A DNA stretch of 64,000 bases from CAMLFJ01 sp035524955 (GTDB taxonomy: Bacteria > Methylomirabilota > Methylomirabilia > Rokubacteriales > CSP1-6), in contig DATLFG010000006.1 in assembly GCA_035524955.1 (NCBI GenBank), positions 62,001 through 126,000 of the forward strand, read 5' to 3'. The number at the start of each line of letters is the position of its first letter. Position 1 is the stretch's first letter. Made by a program: the position numbers and the translations under genes. The notes beneath the pieces were generated by a model. It worked only from the letters and a program-made list of their open reading frames with translations, was not told the origin of the DNA and did no database searches. Below, one piece after another: positions 1 to 7,858 of the stretch.

Positions 1-2381
1 CCCGACATGCCCACGTAGTTGTAGCTGGAAAAGTTGATGAGCTCCCGCCCGCCGATCACGGTCGTGTCGTTGGCGACCCGCTCGTGGACCTTGAAGAACG
101 GATTGCCCAGTCCGGTGGCCTCGAGCATCTCGAAGTTCTGCTTCAGCCTGATGTATTCCGGGTACAGATCGAAGCGATGGTCCTCCGACGGGATCTCGAC
201 CGCTCGCGACGTCCCGCGCGCGGCCCGGCCGTCCACCAGGTACTTCTGAACCGCGTCGATGACCTCGCGGCACGTGTACATCTCGGCGACGACCTGGTCC
301 GGGAGCCGGCCGCCGAAGTGGCTCTCCAGCGCCGCGACGATCTCCATCCGCTCGAGCGAATCCAGCCCCATCTCCACGATGGAAGAGTCCAGATCGAGCC
401 CGACCGTCCGATCCTTGCCGATCGACCGGACCACGTCGAGCACGACCTCCCCGGTCGCCTCGAGGGTCTGCACGGGCGGCGCGGCGCGTCCACCGTTCAA
501 AAGCGCCGGGCCTCGAGCGGCCTCCGGCCGACGCGGCTCAGCGGCCTCGTCACGGCCTCGGTCCTCGGATCTCCGGACCCGGCGCTGCGAAGAGGCGGGA
601 GCCACGACGGGCCTGTCGCTTGCGGCCCGATGCCACTCGGCCACCACGTCAAGGCGTAGAGCCAGGAACGCATCACGGCAGGCGTGCCGCTGGATCTTGC
701 CGCTGGAGGTCCGGGGGATAGTCCCGGCGCGCACGAGCACGATCGAGTCGACCACGAGATCATGCTCTCTGGCCACGTCGCGGCGGATGTCCCCGACCAC
801 CTGGCCCGCCGCCGCCCGCTGGTGGCGTTCCAGTTCAAGGATGATCACCAGCTTCTGTTCCGGACCCTCCCCCGCCGTGAAGGCGGCGGCCCAGCCGGCC
901 CGCAGGCCCGCGTGGCTCCTGGCCACGGTGGCTTCCAGGTCTTGTGGGTAATGGTTGCGGCCGTGGACGATCAGCAGATCCTTCAGCCGGCCGGTGACGA
1001 ACAGCTCGCTGTCATGCGTGAAGCCGAGGTCACCGGTACGCAGGAACGGGCCTTCGCCGGTGTCGTGCAGGCGCGCGCGGAACGTCTGCTCCGATTCGTC
1101 GGTCCGTCGCCAGTATCCTTGCGCGACGCTTGGCCCCGCTACCCAGACCTCGCCGACCTGGCCGGCCGGCATGCGGGTCAGCCGGCTCGGATCGGCAATG
1201 ATCGTCTGCTGGTCGGGCATGGTCTGTCCGCAACCGACCAGCGGGCGGGCCCCGTCCTCGTTGGAAGCGATCGGCACTGCGCGGGCGGCCTCCAACGATC
1301 TGGCATCGAACCAGCGGACGATGGGCGGAGCGGTCTTGTGCCCGCCCGCCACCAGGAGCGTCGCTTCGGCCAGGCCGTAGCAAGGGTAGAAGGCCTCCGG
1401 CCGGAAGCCACAAGGCGCAAACGTCTCGGCAAACCGATCGAGGGTGTCTGCCCGCACCGGCTCGCCTCCGCTGAAGGCCACGGTCCAGCTGCTCAGGTCC
1501 AGCGTGGCCCGCTCATCGGGCGTGATCTTGCGCACGCAGAGGTCGAACGCGAAATCGGGACCACCGCTCGTTGTCCCGCGGTAGCGGGATATGGCCTGGA
1601 GCCAGCGCAACGGCTTCTGAATGAACGCCATGGGCGGCATCAGGATGTTCGGACGGCCCACGTACAGCGGCTGGAGAATCCCACCGACCAGCCCCATGTC
1701 GTGGTAGCTCGGCAGCCAGAACACCCCAGAGGCGGACCGCGTGTGCTCGAAGGCGTACGCGATCAGGGCCGAGTTATGCAGCAGGTTCGAGTGGCTCAGC
1801 ATCACGCCCTTGGGGGTCCCTGTGGAGCCCGAGGTGTACTGAAGGAACGCGAGCGTCTCGCCGGTGATCTCCGGTCGCCGCCACTCCCCCTCGTATCCCC
1901 GTTCGGCCCCATGAACGGGACCGTCGGTGGAGAGCCAGCGCAGAGCCTTCAGCTCCGCGGTCTGGTCGATCAGTGGCCCGATCCGCTCCAGCACTGCGTC
2001 GCTCGTGAGCGCGACGGTCGCTCCGGCATCAGCGGCAATCGCCTGGATGCCGGTCGGCACGCGGTTCATTCGCGGCGGATACGCCGGCACCGCCACCACT
2101 TCCGCATACTGACAGCCGAAGAACGCCGCGATGAAATCGAGCCCGGGCGGGTAGAGGAGCATGGCCCGGTGGCCCTTCAGGCCCTGAGACCGCAGCCATG
2201 CTCCGATGGCCCGGGCCCGCCGGTCGAGTTCCTGGTAGGTCAGATGGACTTCTTCGGATTCTCCGTCAACCAGGAACGTATAGGCCCGATCGTCCGCCTG
2301 GCATTCTGCCCGCTCACGCAGCAGGTCAACCAGCGTCGTGGGAACCGTCGGAGGATCGAGGAATCGGTACTTGGGGAGCAC
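1..2381 (-). CDS. Fused fatty acyl-AMP ligase / acyl carrier / alpha-oxoamine synthase (partial)
   Basis: Three enzymes in one polypeptide, cut by the left edge after about 793 codons. Residues ~1-570 are an adenylate-forming acyl ligase with the P-loop YTSGSTGTPKG at 182-192. Residues ~640-710 are a carrier domain with MGLDSLE, Ser675 being the likely phosphopantetheine site. From ~745 a PLP alpha-oxoamine synthase begins with INFSSYNYVG, as in serine palmitoyltransferase. The frame is unbroken between these points. The first start after the upstream stop is GTG 2381, with GGAG 11 nt before it. In Caulobacter, AasR, AcpR and Spt are separate proteins of ceramide synthesis; I infer the same three steps here: activate the acyl chain, load it on ACP, condense it with an amino acid. 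Another alpha-oxoamine synthase (AONS-like) remains possible because the catalytic part lies outside the window. Confidence 0.85.
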   Translation of the reverse strand, partial: MLPKYRFLDPPTVPTTLVDLLRERAECQADDRAYTFLVDGESEEVHLTYQELDRRARAIGAWLRSQGLKGHRAMLLYPPGLDFIAAFFGCQYAEVVAVPAYPPRMNRVPTGIQAIAADAGATVALTSDAVLERIGPLIDQTAELKALRWLSTDGPVHGAERGYEGEWRRPEITGETLAFLQYTSGSTGTPKGVMLSHSNLLHNSALIAYAFEHTRSASGVFWLPSYHDMGLVGGILQPLYVGRPNILMPPMAFIQKPLRWLQAISRYRGTTSGGPDFAFDLCVRKITPDERATLDLSSWTVAFSGGEPVRADTLDRFAETFAPCGFRPEAFYPCYGLAEATLLVAGGHKTAPPIVRWFDARSLEAARAVPIASNEDGARPLVGCGQTMPDQQTIIADPSRLTRMPAGQVGEVWVAGPSVAQGYWRRTDESEQTFRARLHDTGEGPFLRTGDLGFTHDSELFVTGRLKDLLIVHGRNHYPQDLEATVARSHAGLRAGWAAAFTAGEGPEQKLVIILELERHQRAAAGQVVGDIRRDVAREHDLVVDSIVLVRAGTIPRTSSGKIQRHACRDAFLALRLDVVAEWHRAASDRPVVAPASSQRRVRRSEDRGRDEAAEPRRPEAARGPALLNGGRAAPPVQTLEATGEVVLDVVRSIGKDRTVGLDLDSSIVEMGLDSLERMEIVAALESHFGGRLPDQVVAEMYTCREVIDAVQKYLVDGRAARGTSRAVEIPSEDHRFDLYPEYIRLKQNFEMLEATGLGNPFFKVHERVANDTTVIGGRELINFSSYNYVGMS

Positions 2382-2494
2382 GGCGGGTCTAGCTCCGGAA
2401 GCCAGGCACGTTCACCCGGGTCGCTGGCTCTCGAAGCTCACGTGTTGGTCTGGGCATCCTCGCGGGGCGTATTCGTCGACTCAAGTTAGGCTAC

Positions 2495-2517
2495 CACTCG
2501 ACACGCCCGTTCGAGTG
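2495..2517. promoter_or_regulatory. 7-bp inverted repeat upstream of the fused acyl ligase gene
   Basis: CACTCGA (2495-2501) and TCGAGTG (2511-2517) form a perfect inverted repeat around a 9-nt spacer, about 115 nt before the GTG start of the minus-strand gene. It could be an operator or a weak hairpin. The rest of 2382-2570 holds no gene I can support; the most AT-rich stretch (2550-2562) is a plausible promoter area. Confidence 0.3.
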
Positions 2518-2570
2518 TTCCAAATGAGACACCTCCTGTACGGGAGCCCAATTAAAATAAGGTATTCGTC

Positions 2571-2620
2571 TGGCGGACGTCAAGCATCGTGGGATCGGTC
2601 CCGGTCTCGATACGCGCTAG
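2571..2620 (+). repeat. Direct repeat copy 1: 5' fragment of a bCerS-like GNAT gene
   Basis: This 50-bp stretch matches 5711-5760 at 41 of 50 positions (offset 3140 bp). Copy 2 contains the start of the GNAT gene at 5726. In copy 1 the same frame reads IVGSVPVSIRA against MAGSVPVPIRP, then diverges. It is therefore a broken 5' end of the same gene, just past the stop of the convergent PAP2 gene. Confidence 0.7.
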
Positions 2621-2637
2621 CGCGAATTGCTCGACGC

Positions 2638-3513
2638 TTACGTCCGGGAGGTGGGGCGCTCGTGACGAAGGAGTCGGGAGGCCAGAAGGACACAGAAAGC
2701 GGCGAGCATCCCGCCTCCCAGGATATCGGCGGCATAGTGGTAGCGGAGGTACAGTGTCGCGAAGATCATGAGGCAGACCGCAGGGAGGGCGCACCAGGCT
2801 AGGCGGGGTGTGAATCGAAACATGTAGTGGAGACTGATCAAGGCCGCGGAGACGTGGCCGCTGGGGAAGGCGTCGCGCTTGATTCCCTCCACCGCATCGA
2901 GGAAGTGCCGGATCGGTTCGGCGACAAGGAGACCGGTGAGTCCCGCTCGGTAGCTGGGCGCCAGGACGAATCGGGGCCCGAGGGCCGGGATTGCCATGTA
3001 GCCCATGAATGCGAAGTAGTGGGACAGGAGAAGAGCGATGACGCACAGGTCGAAGGCCCCTCCATGTTCGCGTGTCTGTCCCGGTTCCTTCGCGAAGCGA
3101 GCCCGTCGGCAGTAGAGGGCCCCGAGCAACACGAACGGGAGCACGTAGTACACCAAGTACGCAAGCTGGAGGACTTCGGTGAGCCAGGGGGTACTGATCC
3201 GCTCAAGCCAAACGCTCGGGTCTCCGCCCAGGACGGCCCGGTCGAGCCAGATCAAGAGGTCGTCCCGGTCTCCGGGGTTCAGCTCCGGGATGAATCCCAA
3301 CGAGTCGTAGATCCCCAGAACCGGGACCAACGGAAAGAAAGCGACAATGAGCCGGGGCAGACCACGGCCTCTGCCCGCGGCCACGCCCGCCTGCAGGCCC
3401 AGGAGGATGGCGTACCTCGCCAGTAGCCAGTGCCACTCCGTGAGGTGCTCCCGCGCCGCCACCACAAGAACGATGAGGCCGGAGAGGTAGACGATCGAGA
3501 TGAGATCCGGCAT
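2638..3513 (-). CDS. PAP2_3 / Aur1-like membrane phosphotransferase or phosphatase
   Basis: A 291-residue polytopic membrane protein. The start is set at ATG 3513, where a hydrophobic first helix begins; an upstream in-frame ATG (3600) would overlap the divergent gene. It has the PAP2 catalytic motifs: PSGH at 217-220 and RYHYAADILGG at 257-267, plus PALGPRF at ~176-182 as in the Aur1-like branch. Members of that branch include inositol-phosphorylceramide synthases, which move a phospho-headgroup onto ceramide. Next to ceramide-type genes, a sphingolipid headgroup transferase is my preferred inference; a plain lipid phosphatase cannot be excluded. The gene is divergent from the FemAB-like gene, leaving a 66-nt shared promoter region (3514-3579). 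Confidence 0.75.
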   Translation of the reverse strand: MPDLISIVYLSGLIVLVVAAREHLTEWHWLLARYAILLGLQAGVAAGRGRGLPRLIVAFFPLVPVLGIYDSLGFIPELNPGDRDDLLIWLDRAVLGGDPSVWLERISTPWLTEVLQLAYLVYYVLPFVLLGALYCRRARFAKEPGQTREHGGAFDLCVIALLLSHYFAFMGYMAIPALGPRFVLAPSYRAGLTGLLVAEPIRHFLDAVEGIKRDAFPSGHVSAALISLHYMFRFTPRLAWCALPAVCLMIFATLYLRYHYAADILGGGMLAAFCVLLASRLLRHERPTSRT

Positions 3514-3579
3514 TGTCCAGCATGGGAGTCTCGGCGCCGGACGAAGAGAACTCTTGTCGATGATCAAGACCGCCACCCC

Positions 3580-4740
3580 ATGAATAACCTTACCTGCCAT
3601 TGCCTGCCGCGGTTAGACGGAGTACCGTCGGCCGCACTACGGCGGCTTTTCCCGGAGCCCTCTAGCACCGCTCCCCTTCTTTCTCTGTTGCAGGAATCGG
3701 GCATTGATGGCTTCAACCTGCGGAGTATCGTGGTGTCGAAGGATGATGCTCCTATTCTCTTGTTGCCTTTGTTCGAAAGCCGTTTTGACCTGTCCTCTTT
3801 TGCGGAGGGATGGATCAGGAGATCGCTCAAAGCGGCAGTCCATCTCGTCCCTTCAATATTCCACCCTCGCGTCCTAGGCGTGGGCTCGTTGGTCGGGGAA
3901 TGGAGTGAAATCGGGATCGATCCTCACATCGATGCCCGCACCCTCGCGGCGGCGTGGACAATGGCCCTGGCCGCCCTGCAAACGCTCGCGACCGAGCTCA
4001 AGAGCGACATCGTGGCGTTCTACAACTTCAATCACCACGGCAACCTCCCCGGGGACGTATTCACACAGTTCAACCAGGTGCAATGTCTGCCCTGCGCCCG
4101 ACTCCCGATCACTTTTGACAGCCTCGAGGAATACCTGAGCCGCCTTTCAAGAGCCACGAGAAAAGGCCTGCGCCGAAAAATGCGCGTCTCCCACGAGGTC
4201 AGGGTGATTCGAAGCCGCAACGTTTCTCCATTTCTGGACAGGATCCACGCGCTATATCTGGACACAGTGGAGCGATGTCCCCTGGCATTCGGCGTACACA
4301 ACCGTCTGTTTCTCGAAGCAATTTGCGAGAGAGTCCCGGGCGCCGAGTACACGCTCTACTTTGCGCAAGATGAACTGGCCGCTTTCAACCTTGTCCTGGT
4401 AACACAAGAAGGGATGGTAGATAAGTATTTCTGCATGGACTACACGCTCGGCCGTAAGTACAACCTTTATTTCTTGTCCTGGCTTGAAAATGTCCGCTAT
4501 TGCGTGCAGCAACACATCCCTCTCTATGATGCGGGTCCAGGCGCGGAGGCCACCAAAGCGCACCTGGGTGCGACGTTCATCCCGGGCTTCGTCCTGTTCA
4601 AGCACCGCCAGCCGGTGGTTGACCGCCTTCTTGTCGCGCAGCCGGCCGTGATCGCGAAGATCCTCCGATACCTCGGGTTCTGGCCCGTCGTTCCTCCCCT
4701 TGGCGCTCCGGATGTACCGCCGCAAGGCGAGACCGTGTGA
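3580..4740 (+). CDS. FemAB-like GNAT-fold acyltransferase (Acetyltransf_6 type)
   Basis: About 386 residues. The start ATG 3580 is chosen because residues encoded further upstream look like antisense of the PAP2 gene. The C-terminal half has the FemAB/Acetyltransf_6 look: SRATRKGLRRKMR near residue 190, then a GNAT-type core (YTLYFAQDELAAFNLVLV) and YDAGPGAEATKAHLGA. Such proteins transfer acyl or aminoacyl groups to amines. Its substrate is unknown; the setting suggests lipid N- or O-acylation. Its stop overlaps the next start by one base (TGATG), so the two are probably translationally coupled. Base composition is visibly less GC-rich than neighbours further right (29 G+C in the 60 nt at 3721-3780). 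Confidence 0.65.
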   Translation: MNNLTCHCLPRLDGVPSAALRRLFPEPSSTAPLLSLLQESGIDGFNLRSIVVSKDDAPILLLPLFESRFDLSSFAEGWIRRSLKAAVHLVPSIFHPRVLGVGSLVGEWSEIGIDPHIDARTLAAAWTMALAALQTLATELKSDIVAFYNFNHHGNLPGDVFTQFNQVQCLPCARLPITFDSLEEYLSRLSRATRKGLRRKMRVSHEVRVIRSRNVSPFLDRIHALYLDTVERCPLAFGVHNRLFLEAICERVPGAEYTLYFAQDELAAFNLVLVTQEGMVDKYFCMDYTLGRKYNLYFLSWLENVRYCVQQHIPLYDAGPGAEATKAHLGATFIPGFVLFKHRQPVVDRLLVAQPAVIAKILRYLGFWPVVPPLGAPDVPPQGETV

Positions 4741-5576
4741 TGAATGGGACAGTAACCGAGCAAGTATGTCGAGCGCGTCTCCTCCTGGCGGCGATACTGC
4801 TCGCGGGGCTTGCGGCCGGTTGCGCCCACCGGCTTCACGCTGCGATGCAGCCCGATGGCTGGAGTGCCCAGCCCATCGTGATCGCGCGCCGCTTTGCCGC
4901 CGATGCCGACCTGGATCCCGACACCGGAACGCCCGTCGGGGACGAGGGGTATTTCCTCTATATCCTCACCGAAGCCGCCAGGTGGGACTTCGGCGATACG
5001 ACCTCGTTTCTCTTCTCACTTTGGCGGCGTCCGTGGGCGCACGGCTGGATCATCCTGGAAAGTCCCCAGAATCGTCTGGAACTCGGCCACACCGGCGACT
5101 TCGGGCTCGAGAAGCCGCGTTACCATGAGGGCGTGAGGCAGAGGGTTCGGGATGGGGATGGCAATCCTGTCGCTTACTTGTGGCAGACCATGTCCGATGG
5201 CCAGTTCCAGATCGGCAAGCCCAATCGCCCCCCCACGTTCGTCTGGCGAATGCCCATCACTCGACGACGGTATCAACTGATCCATGATTACGTGATGCAG
5301 CGGGCGTACGACCAGTTCGGCGTGAGGACAAACAACTGTACCGATATGGTCGCGGAGACAGCGGCGCTGGCGGGGATCAACCTGAGCCACCGCATTCGTC
5401 TTACGTTGCCGCCAGAAATGAAGGTGTGGGGTCGGACGCGGCGTGTCTGGACGGATCCGCAATACCGCGTACTGGAGTTCAGCACTCCCGAAGTTCTGGA
5501 GGTGGATCTGCGCCAGCTTGCCCAGGTCGGAATCGGGAGTGATGCCACCACGTGGTATCTGACACTGGGACGCTGA
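4740..5576 (+). CDS. Lipoprotein with permuted papain (NlpC/P60, YiiX/LRAT-like) fold
   Basis: About 278 residues. The N-terminus has a hydrophobic stretch and lipobox LAAGC, so it should be a lipid-anchored exported protein. Downstream a His in AHGWIILESP (~residue 102) precedes a Cys in TNNCTDMVAETAALAG (~200). This His-before-Cys order is that of circularly permuted NlpC/P60 hydrolases such as YiiX and LRAT, which act as amidases or acyltransferases. A role in lipid acyl transfer or deacylation at the envelope is inference. The start is ATG 4740, overlapping the upstream stop; GTG 4737 is the alternative. No membrane segment is seen after the signal peptide. Confidence 0.6.
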   Translation: MNGTVTEQVCRARLLLAAILLAGLAAGCAHRLHAAMQPDGWSAQPIVIARRFAADADLDPDTGTPVGDEGYFLYILTEAARWDFGDTTSFLFSLWRRPWAHGWIILESPQNRLELGHTGDFGLEKPRYHEGVRQRVRDGDGNPVAYLWQTMSDGQFQIGKPNRPPTFVWRMPITRRRYQLIHDYVMQRAYDQFGVRTNNCTDMVAETAALAGINLSHRIRLTLPPEMKVWGRTRRVWTDPQYRVLEFSTPEVLEVDLRQLAQVGIGSDATTWYLTLGR

Positions 5577-5710
5577 CAATCGCGCTGATACGACCCCACG
5601 CCGCAGATCGTGCGGCTTCCGCTACACTTCACAGAGGGCGCCCGCCTTTCGAGTGCCGAGGCCCATGCCGCGAGGCGACCCACGGAGAGTGATAACATCA
5701 GGCCGTCATC

Positions 5711-5760
5711 CGGCGGAGGTCAGGCATGGCGGGCTCGGTCCCGGTCCCGATACGCCCTAT
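5711..5760 (+). repeat. Direct repeat copy 2, spanning the start of the GNAT gene
   Basis: This is the intact partner of 2571-2620. It covers 15 nt upstream of ATG 5726 and the first 35 nt of the gene. The 3.1 kb between the copies holds exactly three complete genes: PAP2, FemAB-like and the lipoprotein. A GGCGGAGGT Shine-Dalgarno-like stretch in this copy precedes the ATG. Confidence 0.7.
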
Positions 5761-6865
5761 CGAATTGGGGAACAGAAGGCAGCTCAAGACATTCATCGAG
5801 TTCCCGTGGAGAATCTACCGGGATGAGACCAACTGGGTCCCACCCCTGATCCTCGACCAGCTCCACTTCTTCACGCCGGGCAAGAATCCGTACTTTTCCC
5901 ATTCGACTGCCCAGCTCTTCATGGCGTTTCGGGGCGACGAGCCGGTGGGGAGAATCTCAGCCCATGAGAACAATCAGCACATCCAGGTCCACAACGACGG
6001 AGCCGGATTCTTCGGCTTCTTCGAATGCATCGATGACCACGCGGTAGCCAATGCGCTGTTTGACGCGGCCTCGACCTGGCTTCGGGGGCGAGGACTCAAG
6101 ACCATGCGGGGGCCCGTCAGCTTCTCGGTGAATCATGAAGTCGGATTGCTCCTCGACGCCTTCGACGAGCCGCCCCTCATCCGGATGACCTACAATCCCC
6201 CGTACTATGCAGGTCTGGTCGAAGGGTATGGCTTGCGAAAGATCCAGGACCTGTACGCGTATGTCATGTTCGAGAGTGAGGAGATTCCGGAGCGGTTGCG
6301 TGCTATTTCTGATCTTGTTCTCGAGGACCCCAAGCTCGTCGTCCGGACGGTGGAGCTACGAGATTTCAAGAACGAGATGAAGCGGATAAGGAAGATCTAC
6401 GCGGAGGCATGGTCCGAGAACTGGGGCGCCGTTCCTCTTACGGAAGAAGAGTTCGATCGGATCGTCAACGAGCTCAGATTGATCTACGACCGGGATCTGT
6501 TCTTCATCGCCGAGTACGACGGCGAGCCGGCCGGTATGTCTCTGGTGCTTCCCGATATGAACCAAGCCCTGAAGAAGGCTGGCGGCCGGCTGTTCCCCTT
6601 GGGTTTGCTGAAGATGCTCTGGTATAGGCGGAAGATCAGCTCCTGGCGCATGCCCATCCTGGGGGTCCGGCAAGAACACCGCCTGAGAGGCATCGAGGTG
6701 GTCCTCTGCTGTCGTACATACGACGTCGCCAAGAGAAACCGGAACTACCGCAAGGGCGAGCTGTCCTGGATACTCGAGAGCAATACGGCAGCCAATGCCG
6801 TACTGAAGAGACTGGGCGCGCGGAGGTCGAAGACCTACAGAATCTATGAGAAGCCACTTGTGTAG
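5726..6865 (+). CDS. GNAT-superfamily acyltransferase, candidate bacterial ceramide synthase
   Basis: A 379-residue cytosolic protein. The N-terminus carries the family signature FIEFPWRIYRDETNWVPPL (residues ~27-45). A GNAT core lies around 250-350 (DLFFIAEYDGEPAGMSLVLPD), followed by SWILESNTAANAVLKRLGA. Proteins of this build are usually annotated as N-acetyltransferase. The Caulobacter ceramide synthase bCerS, as I recall, is also a GNAT-fold protein encoded with Spt. I infer N-acylation of a sphingoid base. ATG 5726 follows GGCGGAGG. The gene is 9 nt upstream of the SDR gene, in the likely pathway order reductase/acylase. A full alignment to bCerS is needed to settle the name. Confidence 0.65.
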   Translation: MAGSVPVPIRPIELGNRRQLKTFIEFPWRIYRDETNWVPPLILDQLHFFTPGKNPYFSHSTAQLFMAFRGDEPVGRISAHENNQHIQVHNDGAGFFGFFECIDDHAVANALFDAASTWLRGRGLKTMRGPVSFSVNHEVGLLLDAFDEPPLIRMTYNPPYYAGLVEGYGLRKIQDLYAYVMFESEEIPERLRAISDLVLEDPKLVVRTVELRDFKNEMKRIRKIYAEAWSENWGAVPLTEEEFDRIVNELRLIYDRDLFFIAEYDGEPAGMSLVLPDMNQALKKAGGRLFPLGLLKMLWYRRKISSWRMPILGVRQEHRLRGIEVVLCCRTYDVAKRNRNYRKGELSWILESNTAANAVLKRLGARRSKTYRIYEKPLV

Positions 6866-6874
6866 AGACGTAGC

Positions 6875-7858
6875 GTGCGGGTTCTGGTGACCGGCGGGAC
6901 CGGATTCATCGGGAGCCACCTCGTGGAGGCGTTACTCGCCCAGGGCCACGAGGTCCGCTGTCTTGTCAGGGACACCCGCCGCCTCGGCTGGATCTCGGGG
7001 CTTCCGTCGGTGATGCTCGCCCAGGGGGGCATGGACGAGCCGCATTCTCTCGAGGAGGGCATGCGTGGAGTGGACCAGGTCTACCACGTGGCTGGGTTGA
7101 CGCGGGCTCGCGCGGCGCGGGAGTTTTTCCGCGTCAATGCTGAGGGAACTCGACATCTGGTCCGCGCGTGCCTGGAAACCCCCGGGGGACCACGCCGCCT
7201 CGTCCACCTCAGTAGCCTCGCTGCGGTGGGGCCCATGCCGATGGCTACGGCGTGCGCCGAGGACGTCCCGCCCCGTCCGGTTTCTCCCTACGGGAGGAGC
7301 AAGCTGCAGGGTGAGGCGGCCGTTCTCGGTGTCCGGGATCGCCTCCATGTCACCGTGCTGCGCCCCCCCGTCGTGTACGGTCCCCGAGACCGCGGGGTCC
7401 TGGAGGTCGCCCGGTGGGTGGGACGAGGTCTTCTCCCGATGCCCGCCGGTCCGTCGCGGACTCTCAGCCTCTGCTACGTTGAGGATCTGGTGACGGCGCT
7501 CCTGACCGCGGGCGAGGCCAAGGTCCCCTCTGGCGAAATCTTCCACGTGGCCAGCGAAGGGGCCTTCACCTGGGAGCAGGTGGGCGACGCCCTGGGCGAG
7601 GCCCTCGGAAAACACCCCACACCCTTGCGGATCCCGGTGCCGATCCTCCTCGCCCTGGCCACGGGCGCGGACGCTCTGGCGTGGCTCACCGGACGATCGA
7701 GCTACTTCTCTCGAGGGAGGGTACGGGAGGCCGCCGGACACTGGCTCTGCGACACCGGCAAGGCGCGACGGCAGCTCGGCATCGTCCCCCGCGTCGGATT
7801 GAGGAAGGGGGCGGCAGTGACCGTCAACTGGTATCGAGAGACTGGCTGGCTCCGGTGA
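6875..7858 (+). CDS. Extended SDR (NAD-dependent epimerase/dehydratase), candidate CerR-like ketosphinganine reductase
   Basis: A 327-residue extended short-chain dehydrogenase. The nucleotide-binding motif TGGTGFIG is at residues 6-13, a catalytic-type Ser lies in LSSLAAVG (~113), and YGRSK at 139-143 gives Tyr139/Lys143. The GTG start at 6875 begins directly with the Rossmann strand. The family covers sugar epimerases, 3beta-HSD-like enzymes and CerR, the Caulobacter enzyme assigned to 3-ketosphinganine reduction. The position beside a serine palmitoyltransferase-type fusion and a bCerS-like gene favours CerR. Its TGA overlaps the GTG of the next (broken) gene, so both belonged to one operon. 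Confidence 0.7.
   Translation: MRVLVTGGTGFIGSHLVEALLAQGHEVRCLVRDTRRLGWISGLPSVMLAQGGMDEPHSLEEGMRGVDQVYHVAGLTRARAAREFFRVNAEGTRHLVRACLETPGGPRRLVHLSSLAAVGPMPMATACAEDVPPRPVSPYGRSKLQGEAAVLGVRDRLHVTVLRPPVVYGPRDRGVLEVARWVGRGLLPMPAGPSRTLSLCYVEDLVTALLTAGEAKVPSGEIFHVASEGAFTWEQVGDALGEALGKHPTPLRIPVPILLALATGADALAWLTGRSSYFSRGRVREAAGHWLCDTGKARRQLGIVPRVGLRKGAAVTVNWYRETGWLR

Noticed and set aside
684..2489. Plus-strand open frame of about 600 codons
   Set aside because: It is the antisense of the acyl-AMP ligase. The minus-strand frame carries all ligase and ACP motifs; the plus translation is Arg/Gly/Pro-rich without any domain.
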